Source of the DNA: Ciona intestinalis
Lineage: Eukaryota; Chordata; Ascidiacea; Phlebobranchia; Cionidae
Assembly (NCBI RefSeq): GCF_000224145.3
Contig: NC_020169.2
Coordinates: 770,032 to 834,031 of the forward strand
DNA: 64,000 bases
Direction: 5' to 3'
Shown here piece after piece: positions 61,057 to 64,000 of the stretch (position 1 is its first letter; each line of letters starts with the position of its first letter). The translations under genes and the position numbers were made by a program. The notes under the pieces were generated by a model, which searched no databases, was not told where the DNA came from, and saw only the letters and a list, made by a program, of their open reading frames with translations.

Positions 61057-63030
61057 TTAGATAAACTCGATATTAGATCGTCTGGTGAAGCTTGAATAAC
61101 CTTCTTCCTCGTATTCTAATTTTGTGATCCAATGACTAGGGTGTCGAAATATCTCGGAATAAGCGGAACCTCCAAGCCATGATGTTATTTGAGCAGCGTT
61201 TTCTCGGTCACGTACAAAGTTAGGTGTGATGCTTTGGGGAGTAATGCGATCTAACTCAGCAGAAAGACGGTCTTTAAACCCTGTTAAGACAGTATACATG
61301 TGTATCCGTGGTTAGAACGCTGGTTGTAACGGAAGGACCTTGTGGATTTAATTCTCGCTGCTGCCAAACGTATTATAACGGACGCCGTCACTTATGTGTT
61401 GTATAAATTCTCACCCATACATTACAACAATAATATAGAAAGGCCAAGAAACCAATAATTTACAAAGATATACATTCGCGGTAACTCGTAACCGAGCAAG
61501 AGCTCTATAAAACAAGACACTCGTGCTATAACGACTATCGCTGCCCCGCGATTTATTTATGAGTAAATATAAGCTTCTTGGGCAAAACACATTATAGCCA
61601 ACAATGGTAGCAGAGTCGAGCCTTGAATCCATTACCTCTGGGTTTGAGGTATGCGCGATAACCAACTGTTGCTGGGCGCGGACAAGTTGCTTGGTATACA
61701 TAAAAACAGTTTACCCTAAAGTTACATACGTGGTAATTGTTTTAACAGTACTTAATCTTTTTAGCAGTACCAAATTGAGTTGGACGTGATATGTACTAGA
61801 AGTCGGTCTAAGTTGCCTAATTTGTGGCCGTACTAATGTAGCGTTATTTCGTACAAATTCCTACCCCTTAACTTCACTCCTCCGCCGATCAGCTGAATAT
61901 TATTCATAAGTTCAGCTCTGTGTTCGATGTTTGTGTTTAAAATAGCCAAAGCTATCACATCCACAACACTTTTAGAACGAATTCCCTGTAACTCTGGTTG
62001 AAATAAAATTTCAGAGCATCGAAAAAGCTCATCCCCCAAAGGTATTGTCTAAAAATATTTTTTGTCTGTTAATTCATAGAATTTGTTATAATATTATGTT
62101 TCTTATACTTGTCCGTCATTTAGCTGGTACGTTCTATGGCTGGGCCTCAGCTGCATTTCTGCATCATAATCTAATGATACGTGAGCCATCGTTTCCTTGA
62201 CGTCTTCAATGATTAATTGCTCACCTACAAGATGTTTTATACGCGTCAAACTAGGCAATTCGCGTATTACTGAATGCACATTTAATCAATATACCTAGAC
62301 GACACCACTCGTAGCCTTTTTCGAAATGCAAAATTCTTCTGAGATATTCAGTGACGTCATTCCCTGCTAGGTTAGTCCTCTCACAATGGTGCTGTTGAAT
62401 TACTCCGCTTATGACTGGATACGCCTCTGTTAGTTCACCACCGCATCTTACAACTAAACCTATGAATGTATGATGATGTAAGACTTATTACAAATATTGA
62501 AGATTGTGATTAAAGTTCCCACCAGTAGATCTCCCTCTTGAGAGCAAACTTAAGAGAGGTTCGAACGCTATGCAAACTGAAGCAACGTCGAGGTTTTCAA
62601 ACAGATGTGTCAGAACAGATCTTCTTCCATATTGAGTGTTTATAATGCTGCCAGTCACTAACACAGACCTATCTACTTGTGACCTTGTTACCGATTCCAA
62701 GGATGAAGTCCACACTTTCTCTGCGTCTTCGAGGTTGTTGATTACTCCTCTGTGAAATGGAAAGCGAAGCTGGGAGCTGCGGAGGTCTGTAAATGCGGCG
62801 GATAGCACTGACATACTATTATACCACGGTGGGAACATTCGCATATCAGATGCTTCACCAACAACACAATGATGAATTAATGGCGAAGGTTCGCCAGCAA
62901 TTCCAACTTTACAAGTTGTTGATCCGCACTGGAGAATAATCGAGGGTTCGGTGTGGGATTGTTCTTCTATGAAAACATCGTCCAGCCCTTCATCAGCAGG
63001 TAAGGTATGGCTAATATTTATTCCTGGCAT
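61057..63030 (-). CDS. divergent actin-related protein with altered nucleotide pocket
   Basis: Five in-phase minus-strand exons (63030-62523, 62459-62295, 62224-62109, 62048-61865, 61280-61057) give 398 residues, about actin length. Actin-fold landmarks are in order: phosphate-loop-1-like ILQCGSTTCKVGIAGE (residues 32-47), FPFHRGVINNLEDAEKVW, an F/YGRRSV..LFE helix, SLLSRGRSTG, loop 2 LVVRCGGELTE, NIQLIGGGVKLRGFKDRL and the final SWLGGS..ITKLEYEEEG. In actin, loop 1 carries Asp11 and loop 2 carries Asp154 and His161, which serve ATP and Mg binding and hydrolysis; here these positions read Gln34, Arg174 and Glu, and Gln137 is replaced by Glu. It is therefore unlikely to hydrolyse ATP like actin. 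I cannot assign it to a named ARP subfamily; a scaffold-type ARP or a lineage-specific (for example testis or cilium) ARP are the options. Confidence 0.85.
61470..61700 (-). repeat. SINE fragments in the actin-related gene intron
   Basis: GTAACTCGTAACCGAGCAAG, ACGACTATCGCTGCCCCGCG and CAACAATGGTAGCAGAGTCG are scrambled SINE landmarks. A neighbouring stretch at 61300-61400 (GTGTATCCGTGGTTAGAACG) has the tRNA-like head. It looks like two nested or rearranged copies. Confidence 0.5.
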
Positions 63031-64000
63031 ACTTGTATATACAGTGACTAGGCTCGCCTCTCACTGTGTTACAAGAATACCAGAGACCAACAGTAAGAAT
63101 ACTACACGATGTTTAATTTATGCATTAAACAAAATTGCGCTCATTTGTTTTATAGACATGATGCTGTCATACGCAATGTTTGATGATGGGCTATCGTCGT
63201 GTTGTTTTTATCCGCTTAGTTACTACGTGTCAGAAACGTGGAAATGTTAGCGATGAGAGCTGTAGTATGTACAAAAAACATGTTTATTTCCTGTTCACTG
63301 CATAATATGAAAATTTATAAAAAAGTGCAGCGAAAATATCTGCTCATACGTCACATGTTTAACTTTTTGGGGCATTGTTACATATTTTTTGTATGACTTG
63401 TAATTTGAATAACCCATTAGTGACCGCTAGTATTTGGAACAACGTATGTTACGTGTGACGTTGCCCAAGCTCGAATACTTCAAGGACCTATCAATCTGTA
63501 TTCACGGATTGAGCTCGGTAACATATTTACAATGCTTAGCCACAGAGCCAGATATAAGGTTGTAGATAAAACACGTTTTACTAACCCATTCATAATTCAC
63601 AGTCAATCATTTTCAGGTTATTAGTTCACACTTACTGCTTCGTGTTTTGACTAAATAAATATACTTCGAGCTTGGTTTTAGCTAGTTTATTTTCGAAGAT
63701 ATGCCACAGTGTGACAAATACTATATAGTTTGTTGGTCAGTCAGTACCAAAATAAATACCCAAATTTTTAATGTTATCATCTGATAATGTCATACGTGTT
63801 TTTATACTTCTCTAAACAATAAGATTGATAAGTTCTCTGTTGTTTTTGTTAGGGTAGATATTGCCTTCATCACAGAGCAAACTTTTGAACCCCAAACTGT
63901 AATGCCTTCAGTCAATATATTCAACAGAGCGAGTGGTTTTGTTGTTTTATTAGTGTTTAACACCTGTTACGATTCACATTTGTTATTAATTTACAAGAAG
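63031..64000. other. gene-free end of window with a SINE fragment
   Basis: Upstream region of the actin-related gene. A SINE-like piece lies at about 63390-63490 (AATAACCCATTAGTGACCGC, GTGACGTTGCCCAAGC). No exon is supported. Confidence 0.45.

Overview
The window is eukaryotic and fits a tunicate, most likely Ciona. It is AT-rich with compact introns, chordate-type gene families, and a dense load of one short palindromic MITE (GGGTGGGGAAGATGGGACAC ends) plus a tRNA-derived SINE with a CATT-type tail. I recall both repeats from Ciona, but the species call is an inference. Exon models below were built by hand from splice sites and reading phase. In each complete model the exon phases close, apart from one frame break in ABCC5 and one assembly gap in PGGT1B.

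Layout. 1-6.06 kb: no gene; a LINE end, a MITE, part of a long-TIR DNA transposon, and a 500-N gap. 6.06-10.74 kb (+): an unrecognised 926-residue protein whose C-terminal membrane region is a gapless internal duplication. 12.57-26.77 kb (+): a 27-exon ADAMTS7/12-type secreted metalloprotease (1539 residues, eight thrombospondin repeats, mucin-like insert, PLAC domain). 27.39-31.57 kb (-): the beta subunit of protein geranylgeranyltransferase I (PGGT1B) with an unexpected C-terminal membrane anchor. 32.9-37.5 kb: three nearly identical two-exon genes for a 93-residue secreted precursor with the architecture of an antimicrobial peptide, each with its own TATA box, in a recently rearranged duplication. 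40.3-50.8 kb (+): an ABCC5/11/12-type ABC exporter with an apparent one-base frame break in its linker. 50.9-53.5 kb: a duplicated, gapped segment that looks like two haplotypes, then a complete long-TIR transposon with a 9-bp target duplication. 53.6-60.3 kb (+): SRPRA, the signal recognition particle receptor alpha subunit, complete (639 residues). 61.06-63.03 kb (-): a divergent actin-related protein with a degraded nucleotide pocket. 63.03-64 kb: no gene.

The genes do not form one pathway. SRPRA, PGGT1B and the ABC transporter are separate cell functions; the ADAMTS protein and the small peptides are secreted. The strongest candidate for an undescribed system is the three-gene peptide cluster. 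Next are the tandem-repeat membrane protein at 6-10.7 kb and the membrane-anchored prenyltransferase subunit.
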